Below are positions 15,448-23,001 of a stretch of DNA of 25,297 nt, piece after piece (position 1 is the stretch's first letter; each line of letters opens with the position of its first letter). Below the pieces are notes generated by a model. The model ran no database searches. It saw only the letters and a list, made by a program, of their open reading frames with translations, and was not told where the DNA came from. Location of the stretch: assembly GCA_938014915.1 (NCBI GenBank), contig CALLQQ010000021.1:1-25297 (forward strand), given 5' to 3'. Source of the DNA: an uncultured Clostridia bacterium. Its GTDB lineage: Bacteria; Bacillota; Clostridia; Oscillospirales; Ruminococcaceae. The position numbers and the translations under genes were made by a program.

Positions 15448-16728
15448 TTAATTTGAAATTTCGTCGGACAATTTATGTATGTAGTCACGCAAGATATAAA
15501 TACAGTCCTTCTCCTTTGCGATTCCCCTAGCAACATCTTCTGCCAAAGCCTTGCAAGATGGCGCACCGCATGAACCGCAGTCAAGTCCCGGTAATCTGCT
15601 GAGCAGTTCCTCAACTTCCGCCATTAAATTAATGGATTCATCTAAATCTTGGCTAAGTCTATATACGGGCTGATATTCAACATCTGTGTCCCAATAAGCC
15701 TTATCGGGCACTTTACCTTCAAGGCGATTAAGCGAAACAGGCAGGTATCGCCTAAGCTTATGAATTTTTGCCTTTGCAATATATGGATTTTCCACCGCTA
15801 GAACGCCTCCAACGCAACCGCCACTGCAAGCATTCAGCTCTATGAATTCTAAATTGGGGAGTTTCTGATCTTCAATATCTTCAAGCACACGTATTACATT
15901 TTCAATTCCATCGGCGGCAAGATAGCTATCACTTAACACGCCAGCGGCTTCACCGCCGCTTTCCCCCCATGTTATGCCGATCTTCCCCGACATGATGTAA
16001 TTATCTTCTTCACTATCGGCACTTTCATCAGTGCGTTTCATAACTTGAACAAGCCTAGGATACACTTCACTCATTCCTATAACAGCATCAACTTCGGACT
16101 TATCACTTCCTAGAGGCGAATATACGGAAGTCACCTTCGCCGGGCATGGTGAGATGAAGATGATGCCAATTTCATCGGAGTTAAGCCCCGTATTTTCGGC
16201 AGCTCGCTTTCTAGCTAGTGATGCCGCTAGATCCATCGGCGTTTTAAGAGGTAATAGCAGATCTATCAAATTGGGGAATCGCACACGGATAAGCCGCACT
16301 ACCGATGGGCATGCTGAATTTATCACGGGCAGTTTATGCTCGTGGTTCTTAATATAATCACGTGTCAATTCCGATATCATTTCTGCTGCTGCGCTAACCT
16401 CATACACATCGTCAAATCCGATGTCGATAAGCCCCTTTAAGATGATATTTATATCTTCAAGATTATTGAATTGCCCGTATAGTGACGGTGCTGGTAGGGC
16501 GACAGTGTGCTTATACTTGTCGAGAACATCAAAACTATCGAACGTTGCCTTTTTCGCATGATGCGGACAAACCCTGATACATTCACCGCAGTCAATGCAG
16601 AATTCTTTGATAATATGCGCCTTGCCATTGCGTACACGAATTGCCTCCGTCGGGCAACGTTTGATGCAATTAATGCAACCTTTGCACAAGTCACTTTCTA
16701 AATGCACCGAATGGAAAAAGGTATCCAT
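15448..16728 (-). CDS. HydS-like putative sensory [FeFe]-hydrogenase
   Basis: The protein is 426 aa. N-terminal 2x[4Fe-4S] ferredoxin domain (CKGCINCIKRCP at ~15-26; CIDCGECIRVCP at ~44-55). The hydrogenase H-domain (~75-380) keeps all four H-cluster cysteines: Cys140 (NSACPS), Cys195 (SPCPAK), Cys301 and Cys305 (NACSGGC). The C-terminus carries a further [4Fe-4S] domain (LDCGSCGAPSCKALAEDVARG, then a fourth Cys in KDCIY). Compared with catalytic enzymes, the proton-relay Cys is Ala139, the Met before motif 2 is Ser, the Glu after PCxxK is absent, and motif 3 has Asn for Met. These changes are those described for HydS-type sensory hydrogenases. There is no PAS domain, so it fits the PAS-less group found beside bifurcating hydrogenases. 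It is flanked by an RsbW-like ATPase and DRTGG proteins, which are likely signalling partners. SD AGGAGGTG precedes the ATG. Confidence 0.82.
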   Translation of the reverse strand: MDTFFHSVHLESDLCKGCINCIKRCPTEAIRVRNGKAHIIKEFCIDCGECIRVCPHHAKKATFDSFDVLDKYKHTVALPAPSLYGQFNNLEDINIILKGLIDIGFDDVYEVSAAAEMISELTRDYIKNHEHKLPVINSACPSVVRLIRVRFPNLIDLLLPLKTPMDLAASLARKRAAENTGLNSDEIGIIFISPCPAKVTSVYSPLGSDKSEVDAVIGMSEVYPRLVQVMKRTDESADSEEDNYIMSGKIGITWGESGGEAAGVLSDSYLAADGIENVIRVLEDIEDQKLPNLEFIELNACSGGCVGGVLAVENPYIAKAKIHKLRRYLPVSLNRLEGKVPDKAYWDTDVEYQPVYRLSQDLDESINLMAEVEELLSRLPGLDCGSCGAPSCKALAEDVARGIAKEKDCIYILRDYIHKLSDEISN

Positions 16729-16764
16729 ATCTACACCTCCTATACCTTATATATAGTATATTTA

Positions 16765-17187
16765 CTAGTCTATATAAATCTTCATTGTTACTGTCGTACC
16801 TACACCGACTTCGGATTCAATCTCTAGCTCATCGGTATATTTCTTCATATTCGGCAGTCCCATTCCAGCACCGAATCCGAGTGAACGCACATTATCGGGA
16901 GCAGTGGAATATCCTTCCCGCATTGCTAGTTTGACGTCTTCAATGCCGGGCCCCCTATCGATAAGTTTCATCACGATTTCATCGCTTGATACCGTGACGA
17001 TAATTTCACCGCCACTTGCATGAATGAACATATTAATTTCGCCCTCATATAGCGAAATTGATGTTCGGCGTATTATGTCGGGGCTGAGCTCCATGCGTTT
17101 AAGCTTCTTTTTAATTCTGCTTGCCGCATCGCCCGCTAGGGTGAAATCCTCCGAATCGACTGTATACCTTAACTCAAGTGAATTCAA
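16765..17187 (-). CDS. RsbW/SpoIIAB-like ATP-binding protein (HATPase_c)
   Basis: The protein is 140 aa, a GHKL ATPase domain alone, with no dimerisation/His-phosphotransfer domain and no membrane segment. N-box YEGEINMFIHA (~49-59), G1 box DRGPGIED (~87-94), G2 box GFGAGMGLPNMKKY (~112-125), and end GVGTTVTM. This is the layout of anti-sigma-factor serine kinases such as RsbW and SpoIIAB. The start is a TTG at 17187, identified by a perfect GGAGGTGA 6 nt upstream; its TTGA overlaps the stop of the preceding DRTGG gene. Cotranscription with a hydrogenase-like sensor suggests that it transmits redox or H2 status. No anti-anti-sigma (STAS) protein is visible in the window, so the target is unknown. 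Confidence 0.85.
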   Translation of the reverse strand: MNSLELRYTVDSEDFTLAGDAASRIKKKLKRMELSPDIIRRTSISLYEGEINMFIHASGGEIIVTVSSDEIVMKLIDRGPGIEDVKLAMREGYSTAPDNVRSLGFGAGMGLPNMKKYTDELEIESEVGVGTTVTMKIYID

Positions 17188-17534
17188 ATTCTTTCACCTC
17201 CACCGAGCCCTTTTTCATATAATTTGCCGCAGGCGACGAACATTCTATAATTCGTCGATAAGAGGACAATTCCTTTCTCTTTGGCAAATTCGATTATGTT
17301 TTCATCAGGCATCTTCGCCCTAACAAAAACTATGCAAATAATGTCCATCATTTCAGCAGTGCGAACAACTTGCAAATTAACAAGACCTGTTAGCAATACC
17401 GCCTGATCCTTTACAAAGGCGAGAACATCGCTCATCATATCGGATCCGCAAGCTGTGTGAACATCGCTCTCAAGATGTTCTTCACCGCATATCACTTCAC
17501 ATTCCAGAATCTCTCTAATATTGTCAATAGTCAT
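17184..17534 (-). CDS. DRTGG-domain protein (first copy)
   Basis: The protein is 116 aa. A typical DRTGG pattern: TIDNIREILECEVICGEE at the start, ACGSDMMSDVLAFVKDQ (~29-45), LLTGLVNLQVVRTAEMMD (~48-65) and a final strand IVLLSTNYRMFVACG. It is soluble and single-domain. It is the first gene of the regulatory operon, with SD GAAGGAGAG 5 nt from the ATG, a promoter at 17577-17605, and a 4-nt overlap with the ATPase gene. It may bind a nucleotide or the neighbouring ATPase. The domain call rests on remembered family pattern; the role is inferred from context. Confidence 0.75.
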   Translation of the reverse strand: MTIDNIREILECEVICGEEHLESDVHTACGSDMMSDVLAFVKDQAVLLTGLVNLQVVRTAEMMDIICIVFVRAKMPDENIIEFAKEKGIVLLSTNYRMFVACGKLYEKGLGGGERI

Positions 17535-17576
17535 GCAAACTCTCCTTCAACACAACTTAATCCACGTAATACATAA

Positions 17577-17605
17577 ATTATACCATTATTTTTTTCTCTA
17601 TTCAA
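17577..17605 (-). promoter_or_regulatory. Promoter of the regulatory (sensor hydrogenase) operon
   Basis: On the minus strand TTGAAT (17605-17600), 17-nt spacer, TATAAT (17582-17577) preceded by TGG, giving an extended -10. The start is near 17570, with a leader of ~36 nt. It is divergent from the hydrogenase promoter about 230 bp away. Confidence 0.75.
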
Positions 17606-17672
17606 TAGTAAATTCGTATAGTGTATTTAGATTTTTTGTGCATTATCACTAAATATATATGCCCTTTTCATG

Positions 17673-17724
17673 AAAAACGATGCGACCGTATATTAAAATT
17701 ATCGTTTTTATTAATAAAATACGG
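17673..17724. repeat. Interleaved inverted repeats in the divergent control region
   Basis: Two dyads are interlocked: AAAAACGAT (17673-17681) with ATCGTTTTT (17701-17709), and CCGTAT (17686-17691) with ATACGG (17719-17724), the second extended by ATTA/TAAT past a 3-nt bulge. The 368-bp gap 17535-17902 otherwise holds only the two divergent promoters and the palindrome at 17807-17831. No ORF is seen. Confidence 0.45.
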
Positions 17725-17802
17725 GTTTTTGTTCTTTTAATAAGTTCCATAGCGTAATCTTGCTAAAATACAAAAAAAGATATAGCTTTTTTTGTATTGA
17801 TA

Positions 17803-17831
17803 TGCTATAATTATCTTCGTATGATAATTAT
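17803..17831 (+). promoter_or_regulatory. Hydrogenase operon promoter overlapping a palindrome
   Basis: Extended -10 TGCTATAAT (TATAAT at 17806-17811) with no good -35. A perfect 9-bp inverted repeat (ATAATTATC, 7-nt spacer, GATAATTAT; 17807-17815 and 17823-17831) covers the -10 and the expected start near 17818. The poor -35 implies activation, while the palindrome at the start site suggests repression. The leader to hndA is ~85 nt and contains a small CCGCA/TGCGG hairpin (17849-17864). Confidence 0.65.
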
Positions 17832-17902
17832 TTATCAAAGTCGGCTTGCCGCATTAACTTGCGGTGTTAATTGACCTTGATATAATACGAGGAGGAAACA
17901 AC

Positions 17903-18400
17903 ATGTCCCAGACAAAAACTGCCATTCCTTTCAATGGAACAGCGGATCAGGAAGCAATGCTCATCAAAGCGATTGAGGAGCATAAAGGTGATGCGGGAGC
18001 ATTAATGCCCATTTTGCAAGAAGCTCAGGAAATCTATGGCTATCTGCCAATTGAAGTTCAGTCGATTATCTCAGAGAAAACTGGAATACCACTAGCAGAA
18101 ATCTACGGCGTGGTAACTTTCTATTCTCAATTTTCACTGAATCCAAAAGGAGAATATAAGATAGCTATATGTTTAGGAACTGCTTGCTATGTTAAAGGCG
18201 CTGGCGAAATATATAACAAATTCTCTGAAAAACTTGGTATAGCAAATGGCGAATGTACGCCCGACGGGAAATTCTCACTTGAGCCGTGCCGTTGCATTGG
18301 TGCTTGCGGTCTTGCACCTGTAATTACAGTTAATGAAGAAGTTTACGGTCGCTTGAATATTGAAGACGTCGATAAGATTCTAGCTAAATACAAAGATTAA
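17903..18400 (+). CDS. hndA: HndA/HydC: NuoE-like [2Fe-2S] subunit of multimeric [FeFe]-hydrogenase
   Basis: The protein is 165 aa, NuoE (24-kDa complex I subunit) family: N-terminal helical bundle (ALMPILQEAQEIYGYLP, ~36-52) and a thioredoxin-like [2Fe-2S] domain with CLGTACYVKG and EPCRCIGACGLAP supplying the four-Cys site. It passes electrons within the NAD(P)-linked, electron-bifurcating hydrogenase. The ATG at 17903 was chosen because GGAGGA lies 7 nt upstream; a GTG 13 codons earlier has no SD. It is the first gene of the plus-strand operon. Confidence 0.9.
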   Translation: MSQTKTAIPFNGTADQEAMLIKAIEEHKGDAGALMPILQEAQEIYGYLPIEVQSIISEKTGIPLAEIYGVVTFYSQFSLNPKGEYKIAICLGTACYVKGAGEIYNKFSEKLGIANGECTPDGKFSLEPCRCIGACGLAPVITVNEEVYGRLNIEDVDKILAKYKD

Positions 18401-18406
18401 TCGACC

Positions 18407-18967
18407 ATGAAGGAATTATCACTTAATATTCTTGATGTTGTAGAGAATTCCATTAGTGCTGGTGCTTCTCTAATTAAAATTATCATTACTGCCGATTCGG
18501 CTAATGATAGATTATCGATTAGCATTGAAGATGATGGTAGTGGAATTAGCGAAGATATACTTTGGCAAATTGAGGATCCATTCTACACTACTAGAACAAC
18601 GCGTGAAGTTGGTCTTGGTATACCATTATTTAAGATGGCTGCTATTAATGCGGGCGGTAATTTCCGGATTGAATCGCAAATCGGCAAAGGGACATCTGTC
18701 CGTGCTGAATTCGCACTTACCCATATTGATAGGATGCCGCTCGGCAATATTACCGACACTTTACATTCGCTGATAGTAACGAATCCGGATATGGATTTCT
18801 ACTTTCGGTATCAAATTGATGGTGAGGGTTTCGCCCTTGATACAAGGGATTTTCGCAAAATCCTGCAAGGTATCCCCCTAAATAGTGCGCAGGTATCACT
18901 ATATATAAAGGAATATCTAACAGAGAATAAAAGTGAAGTTGATAAGAAATTTAAGTTCAATGTTTAG
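18407..18967 (+). CDS. Stand-alone HATPase_c ATP-binding protein in the hydrogenase operon
   Basis: The protein is 186 aa. A GHKL ATPase domain fills residues ~1-105: N-box LDVVENSISAGA (~10-21), G1 DDGSGIS (~45-51), F-box DPFYTTR (~60-66), G2 VGLGIPLFKMA (~70-80) and G3 GKGTSVRAEF. No His-phosphotransfer or sensor domain precedes it. The C-terminal ~75 residues (from HIDRMPLGNITDTL) are not recognised. It starts 6 nt after hndA with no clear SD, so it is probably translationally coupled. Genes of this kind sit between the NuoE-like and ferredoxin-like subunit genes in several clostridial hydrogenase operons. It is more likely regulatory than a structural subunit. It pairs conceptually with the RsbW-like ATPase in the divergent operon. 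Confidence 0.82.
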   Translation: MKELSLNILDVVENSISAGASLIKIIITADSANDRLSISIEDDGSGISEDILWQIEDPFYTTRTTREVGLGIPLFKMAAINAGGNFRIESQIGKGTSVRAEFALTHIDRMPLGNITDTLHSLIVTNPDMDFYFRYQIDGEGFALDTRDFRKILQGIPLNSAQVSLYIKEYLTENKSEVDKKFKFNV

Positions 18968-18996
18968 CACTCATTTAATTGAAAGGAATGAATTAT

Positions 18997-19371
18997 ATGA
19001 AATCATTAGCAGAGTTGCAAGCGATTAGAGATAAAATGCAAGCTAACCTTGGTCTTCGCCACGATGAAGAGGATAAGACAAGAATAGTTGTGGGAATGGC
19101 TACCTGCGGTATCGCCGCTGGTGCACGCCCTGTTCTTTCGGCATTTGTTGACCTAATCGCACAAAACAATTTAACCGATGTCACTGTAACGCAGACGGGC
19201 TGTATTGGAATATGCCAATATGAACCAATTGTTGAAGTTACAATCCCTGGAGAAGAAAAAGTTACTTATATCAATATGGATGCTGACAAAGCAAGGGAAG
19301 TTTTTGAACAACATGTTGAACGTGGAGTTCCTATTGCTAAGTACGCATTGAATACTGTAATGGATAAATAA
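18997..19371 (+). CDS. hndB: HndB: thioredoxin-like ferredoxin subunit of hydrogenase
   Basis: The protein is 124 aa and matches the small HndB subunit of tetrameric NADP-reducing hydrogenase in size. Key segments: VVGMATCGIAAGARP (~32-46) and TQTGCIGICQYEP (~66-78), thioredoxin-like [2Fe-2S] fold. Only three Cys are present, one short of a classical all-Cys site. The ATG at 18997 has GAAAGGA 9 nt upstream; an upstream TTG (18979) in the same frame lacks an SD. It is 29 nt from the ATPase gene and 15 nt before hndC. Confidence 0.85.
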   Translation: MKSLAELQAIRDKMQANLGLRHDEEDKTRIVVGMATCGIAAGARPVLSAFVDLIAQNNLTDVTVTQTGCIGICQYEPIVEVTIPGEEKVTYINMDADKAREVFEQHVERGVPIAKYALNTVMDK

Positions 19372-19386
19372 AGGAGGAAAGAGAAT

Positions 19387-21174
19387 ATGTATCGTTCACA
19401 CGTTTTAGTCTGTGGTGGAACAGGCTGTACTTCCTCCGGCAGTGAAAAATTAATCACTGCTTTAAATGAGGAGATCGAAAAAAACGGGCTATCTAATGAG
19501 GTTCAAGTCGTCAAAACTGGTTGTTTTGGTCTTTGCGCTCTTGGTCCAATTATGATTATCTATCCAGAGGGATCGTTCTATTCGATGATTACAACAGATG
19601 ATATCCCTGAGATTGTTTCTGAACACCTGCTAAAAGGTAGAGTTGTTGAGCGTCTTATTTATAATGAAACTATCACTGATGATGGAATAAAATCGCTTAA
19701 TGAAACTGACTTCTATAAAAAGCAAAAGAGAGTTGCTCTAAGGAATTGTGGTGTAATTAACCCTGAATGTATTGATGAATACATCGCATATGATGGTTAT
19801 GCTGCTCTTGGCAAAGTTTTAACCGAGATGACACCTCAAGAAGTAATTGATACTATTAAAGAGAGTGAACTCCGTGGTAGGGGCGGCGGAGGATTCCCAG
19901 CCGGAGTTAAATGGAGCCTTGCCCGTGCAAATGAATCGGATCAGAAATATGTATGCTGTAACGCTGACGAAGGTGACCCTGGCGCATTCATGGATAGATC
20001 CGTGCTTGAGGGGGATCCGCATGCACTGCTTGAAGCAATGGCTATCGCCGGCTATGCAATTGGTGCCGATCAAGGATATGTATATGTTCGTGCGGAATAT
20101 CCAATTGCCGTTCACCGCTTGCAAATAGCAATTGATCAAGCGAATGAATATGGGCTGCTCGGGAAGAATCTTTTCGATACTGACTTCAACTTTAATGTTG
20201 AAATTAGGCTTGGGGCGGGCGCATTCGTTTGCGGTGAGGAAACTGCATTGATAACTTCAATTGAAGGAAATAGAGGTGAACCAAAACCACGTCCACCATT
20301 CCCAGCACAAAAAGGACTCTTTGGCAAGCCGACTATCCTAAACAACGTGGAAACTTATGCGAATATTCCACAGATTATCCTCAACGGTGTTGATTGGTTC
20401 AAATCAATGGGAACGGAAAAATCAAGAGGTACAAAAGTTTTCGCACTTGGTGGTAAGATACATAATACTGGACTTGTTGAAGTTCCAATGGGGACAACTT
20501 TACGTGATATAGTTGAGGAGATCGGTGGTGGAATCCCCGACGGCAAGACCTTTAAAGCGGCACAAACTGGTGGACCGTCCGGCGGTTGTATACCAGCATC
20601 CCACCTAGATATACCGATCGATTATGATAATCTTATTGAAATTGGCTCAATGATGGGCTCGGGCGGACTTATCGTAATGGATGAAGATGACTGTATGGTC
20701 GATATCGCAAAATTCTTCCTTGAATTCACGGTAGAAGAATCATGCGGAAAGTGCGTTCCATGCCGCATCGGAACAAAGAGGTTGTACGAACTTCTTGAAA
20801 AAATTACAAGCGGCAATGGCGTTCCAGAAGATCTTGACAGACTTGTTACACTTAGTGAATATATTAAGCAAAATTCACTATGCGGACTTGGACAAACGGC
20901 GCCGAACCCCGTTCTTTCGACACTTAGATATTTCCGCGATGAGTATGAAGCTCACGTTAATCAACAGCAATGCCCAGCTGGAGTATGTCAAGACTTGTTG
21001 CAATATGAAATCATTGAAGATAAATGCATCGGCTGTACCGCCTGTGCAAGAGTTTGCCCAGCTGACGCTATTACTGGCAAAGTTAAGGAACCACATATTA
21101 TTGATAAAGATAAGTGCATAAAATGCGGTGCTTGTGTTGAGAAATGCCGCTTTAGTGCTATCATTGTAAGGTAA
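19387..21174 (+). CDS. hndC: HndC/HydB: NuoF-like NAD(P)H- and FMN-binding subunit
   Basis: The protein is 595 aa. An N-terminal thioredoxin-like [2Fe-2S] domain (~1-85) has CGGTGC and GCFGLC. The NuoF core has the NAD(H) loop GRGGGGFPAGVKW (~163-175), the FMN motif CNADEGDPGAF (~190-200) and the [4Fe-4S] motif ESCGKCVPCRIGT (~451-463) with its later Cys in SLCGLG. A C-terminal 2x[4Fe-4S] ferredoxin domain has CIGCTACARVCP and CIKCGACVEKC (~547-590). This is the bifurcating flavin subunit: NAD(P)H is oxidised at FMN and electrons are split towards HydA and ferredoxin. All motifs look intact. SD GGAGG lies 10 nt before the ATG. Confidence 0.95.
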   Translation: MYRSHVLVCGGTGCTSSGSEKLITALNEEIEKNGLSNEVQVVKTGCFGLCALGPIMIIYPEGSFYSMITTDDIPEIVSEHLLKGRVVERLIYNETITDDGIKSLNETDFYKKQKRVALRNCGVINPECIDEYIAYDGYAALGKVLTEMTPQEVIDTIKESELRGRGGGGFPAGVKWSLARANESDQKYVCCNADEGDPGAFMDRSVLEGDPHALLEAMAIAGYAIGADQGYVYVRAEYPIAVHRLQIAIDQANEYGLLGKNLFDTDFNFNVEIRLGAGAFVCGEETALITSIEGNRGEPKPRPPFPAQKGLFGKPTILNNVETYANIPQIILNGVDWFKSMGTEKSRGTKVFALGGKIHNTGLVEVPMGTTLRDIVEEIGGGIPDGKTFKAAQTGGPSGGCIPASHLDIPIDYDNLIEIGSMMGSGGLIVMDEDDCMVDIAKFFLEFTVEESCGKCVPCRIGTKRLYELLEKITSGNGVPEDLDRLVTLSEYIKQNSLCGLGQTAPNPVLSTLRYFRDEYEAHVNQQQCPAGVCQDLLQYEIIEDKCIGCTACARVCPADAITGKVKEPHIIDKDKCIKCGACVEKCRFSAIIVR

Positions 21175-21188
21175 GGAGAGTGAGTTAA

Positions 21189-22931
21189 ATGGAAAAAGTA
21201 AATATTAAGATAAATGGCATTGACATCAGCGCACCTAAGGGCTCCACCATACTTGAAGCAGCACGACTTGCTAGCATTAACATCCCAACATTATGTTATT
21301 TAAAAGATATTAATGAAATTGGAGCATGCCGCATTTGTGTAGTTGAAGTTAAAGGAGCAAGGAGCCTTGTCGCTTCATGCGTGCATCCAATTAACGAAGG
21401 TATGGAGATTTATACAAATACACCATTGGTGCTAAATTCACGCCGTCAAACACTTGAGCTAATTCTATCAACACATGATAGACGTTGTCTTTCATGCGTG
21501 CGTAGTGGTTCATGCGAATTGCAAACACTTTCACATGAATTAGGTGTAGATGATGAGGCAATTTTCGACGGTGAGAACAATATATATGAAATCGACGATA
21601 GTGCTGCTCATATGTATCGTGATAATAATAAGTGCATCCTCTGCCGTCGCTGCGTTGCGATGTGCGACACTATTCAAGGAGTTAGTGTAATCGGCGCTAA
21701 CAATAGAGGATTCTCAACCGATATTGCAAGTGCATTCGATATGGGGCTTGCTGATACAAGCTGCGTTTCATGCGGTCAATGCATCGTTGTATGCCCTACT
21801 GGCGCCCTCGCCGAAAAAGATAATACTGCCGAAGTGTGGGAAGCACTTGCTGACGATAGCAAACATGTTGTCGTTCAAACTGCACCAGCAATCCGCGCTA
21901 CACTCGGTGAAGAATTCGATATGGAAATCGGCACCAATGTTCAAGGCAAGATGGTATCCGCTCTTAGGAGGCTAGGATTCGACAAAGTATTCGATACGGA
22001 CTTTTCCGCTGATTTAACTATCATGGAAGAAGCAACCGAATTCATAGATAGAGTGCAAAATGACGGTGTTCTACCGATGATAACATCATGTTCGCCTGGC
22101 TGGATAAAGTTCTGTGAACATTACTACCCCGATATGCTGGATAATCTATCGTCATGTAAATCGCCGCAGCAGATGCTCGGTGCTGTTATAAAAACCTATT
22201 ATGCTGAGAAATTCGACATCGATCCAAAGGATATGGTAGTTGTAAGTGTAATGCCATGTACAGCAAAGAAATTTGAGATAGGCAGGGATAATCAAGATGC
22301 TTCAGGCTATCCGGATGTTGATATTTCCATCACGACTAGGGAGTTAGCACGAATGATTAAACGTGCAGGAATAGAGTTTACAAAACTACCCGATGAAGAA
22401 TTCGACCATCCGCTAGGACTAGGTTCCGGTGCTGGTGTAATATTCGGCGCTACGGGCGGAGTTATGGAGGCTGCTCTTAGGACTGCCGTGGAGAAATTAA
22501 CTGGCGAAGAGTTAGACCATTTAGACTTTGAGCAAGTACGTGGCACAAAGGGCATTAAAGAAGCAACATATAATGTTGATGGTCTCGATGTGAAAGTTGC
22601 CGTCGTATCCGGTCTTGCAAATGCAAGAACACTGCTTGATCAAATCAAAGCGGGCGAAAAAGAATATCACTTCATTGAAATAATGGGCTGCCCTGGCGGG
22701 TGCGTCAATGGTGGAGGTCAACCGACGCAACCATCATCAGTTCGTAATTTCACTGACTTATCAACTCTGCGTGCAAAGGCTCTATATAAGCAGGATGCAG
22801 GCGGTAAGTATAGGAAATCGCATGACAATCCGTACATTCAGCAGCTCTATGCCGATTACCTCGGTGAGCCAGGATCTGAAAAGGCGCATGATTTCCTACA
22901 TACAAAGTATGTTAAACGCTCAATTCTATAA
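21189..22931 (+). CDS. hndD: HndD/HydA: catalytic [FeFe]-hydrogenase subunit
   Basis: The protein is 580 aa, the length of HndD. N-terminal [2Fe-2S] plant-type domain (Cys at ~35, 46, 49, ~63), a His-ligated [4Fe-4S] cluster (HDRRCLSCVRSGSC, ~95-108), a 2x[4Fe-4S] domain (CILCRRCVAMC ~150-160; CVSCGQCIVVC ~192-202), then the H-domain. H-cluster motifs: ITSCSPGW (Cys301, Ser302), VMPCTAKKFE (Cys357), EIMGCPGGCVNGGGQP (Cys501, Cys505). The protein reduces protons or oxidises H2 at a cytoplasmic H-cluster and takes electrons from HndC and ferredoxin. The TSCSPGW form of motif 1 differs from the TSCCPGW of monomeric enzymes. Maturases HydEFG are not in the window. SD AAGGAGAG precedes the ATG; the gene closes the operon before a strong terminator. 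Confidence 0.95.
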   Translation: MEKVNIKINGIDISAPKGSTILEAARLASINIPTLCYLKDINEIGACRICVVEVKGARSLVASCVHPINEGMEIYTNTPLVLNSRRQTLELILSTHDRRCLSCVRSGSCELQTLSHELGVDDEAIFDGENNIYEIDDSAAHMYRDNNKCILCRRCVAMCDTIQGVSVIGANNRGFSTDIASAFDMGLADTSCVSCGQCIVVCPTGALAEKDNTAEVWEALADDSKHVVVQTAPAIRATLGEEFDMEIGTNVQGKMVSALRRLGFDKVFDTDFSADLTIMEEATEFIDRVQNDGVLPMITSCSPGWIKFCEHYYPDMLDNLSSCKSPQQMLGAVIKTYYAEKFDIDPKDMVVVSVMPCTAKKFEIGRDNQDASGYPDVDISITTRELARMIKRAGIEFTKLPDEEFDHPLGLGSGAGVIFGATGGVMEAALRTAVEKLTGEELDHLDFEQVRGTKGIKEATYNVDGLDVKVAVVSGLANARTLLDQIKAGEKEYHFIEIMGCPGGCVNGGGQPTQPSSVRNFTDLSTLRAKALYKQDAGGKYRKSHDNPYIQQLYADYLGEPGSEKAHDFLHTKYVKRSIL

Positions 22932-22944
22932 ATTAAAAAAGAGC

Positions 22945-22978
22945 AGAAAAAGGCAACCCGTTAGGGTTGCCTTTTTCT
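22945..22978. terminator. Bidirectional terminator between hndD and abrB
   Basis: A perfect 15-bp stem (AGAAAAAGGCAACCC with its complement) and a GTTA loop lie 14 nt after the hndD stop. T-rich sequence flanks it on both strands, so it can end the hydrogenase operon and the convergent abrB transcript (stop at 23002). Confidence 0.92.
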
Positions 22979-23001
22979 ATTCAGGAATAATTTAATTCGG
23001 G

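Noticed and set aside
17871..17886. TTGACC and TATAAT just before hndA
   Set aside because: The hexamers are only 4 nt apart and abut the ribosome site, so they cannot form one promoter.
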